A stretch of 64,000 bases of DNA, taken from positions 3,218,744 through 3,282,743 of the forward strand of contig CAADRB010000008.1 of assembly GCA_900708905.1 (NCBI GenBank), written 5' to 3'. The notes beneath the pieces are model-generated. The model searched no databases. It was not told the DNA's origin and saw nothing but the letters and a program-made list of their open reading frames with translations. The position numbers and the translations under genes were made by a program. This stretch comes from Hymenolepis diminuta (Eukaryota; Platyhelminthes; Cestoda; Cyclophyllidea; Hymenolepididae). The stretch's first letter is position 1; each line of letters opens with the position of its first letter. Below, piece after piece: positions 63,776-64,000 of this stretch.

Positions 63776-64000
63776 GTAAGTACTGCCGGATCTGTCTCAG
63801 GTTTCTTTTCTTACGGCATTCTTATCAGCTCTTGCATTTTCCATATTATTCACAATAATTTCTTGGAAGTTTGAAATTTTTCATTTTAATATATCCAGGA
63901 TGGTTTTTATTAGGTGAATAAGGGCAATAGTATTTTTAAAAATACGAAATATGCGATTTACGATTTATTATTTGTTACATTAAAATATTCAATGATAATT

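Noticed and set aside
1..64000. CRISPR arrays, bacterial operons, riboswitches or phage genes.
   Set aside because: No such signatures; the window is an intron-rich animal genome.

Overview
This is a eukaryotic, AT-rich window with long introns and few genes. It most likely comes from a parasitic flatworm, with a schistosome-like fluke favoured and a tapeworm not excluded. The main reason is the architecture of the CAND1 gene: its first four introns are only 31-45 nt, while its last ones reach 7.5 kb and 4.9 kb. A size gradient of this kind, tiny at the 5' end and long at the 3' end, is known from schistosomes. No species can be assigned without a search.

Layout. Positions 832-3877 (+) hold the last six coding exons of a PDE1-type cyclic-nucleotide phosphodiesterase, with the upstream exons beyond the left edge. 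A 5.5 kb intergenic stretch follows and carries a decayed non-LTR retrotransposon on the minus strand (about 6490-7700). Positions 9387-38195 (+) hold a complete CAND1 gene. I could join 27 coding exons with every splice phase consistent, giving 4218 nt, or 1405 residues plus stop. Its introns contain an inactivated mariner element with both inverted terminal repeats (34457-35711, antisense), several copies of a tRNA-derived SINE-like repeat, and degenerate internal repeats.

The right third (38.4-64 kb) is gene-poor. It holds a convincing 3'-terminal exon of an unidentified minus-strand gene (43586-43920, alanine/serine/threonine-rich, polyadenylation signal just downstream). It also holds the 3' part of an unidentified plus-strand gene (50537-58359, including a putative 10-nt microexon). 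Two weaker exon candidates lie near the right edge: 63152-63243 on the minus strand and 63551-63775 on the plus strand. A compositionally distinct patch with clustered TAATTA-type motifs sits at 56.2-56.5 kb.

How the genes relate. PDE1 (cAMP/cGMP breakdown under Ca2+/calmodulin control) and CAND1 (exchange factor of cullin-RING ubiquitin ligases) are unrelated housekeeping or signalling genes that happen to be neighbours in the same direction. I see no operon, gene cluster or new enzymatic system. The most noteworthy signals are in gene architecture: ultra-short introns, one of which stays open in frame, a GC-AG intron, microexons, a possible cassette exon, and the repeat families.
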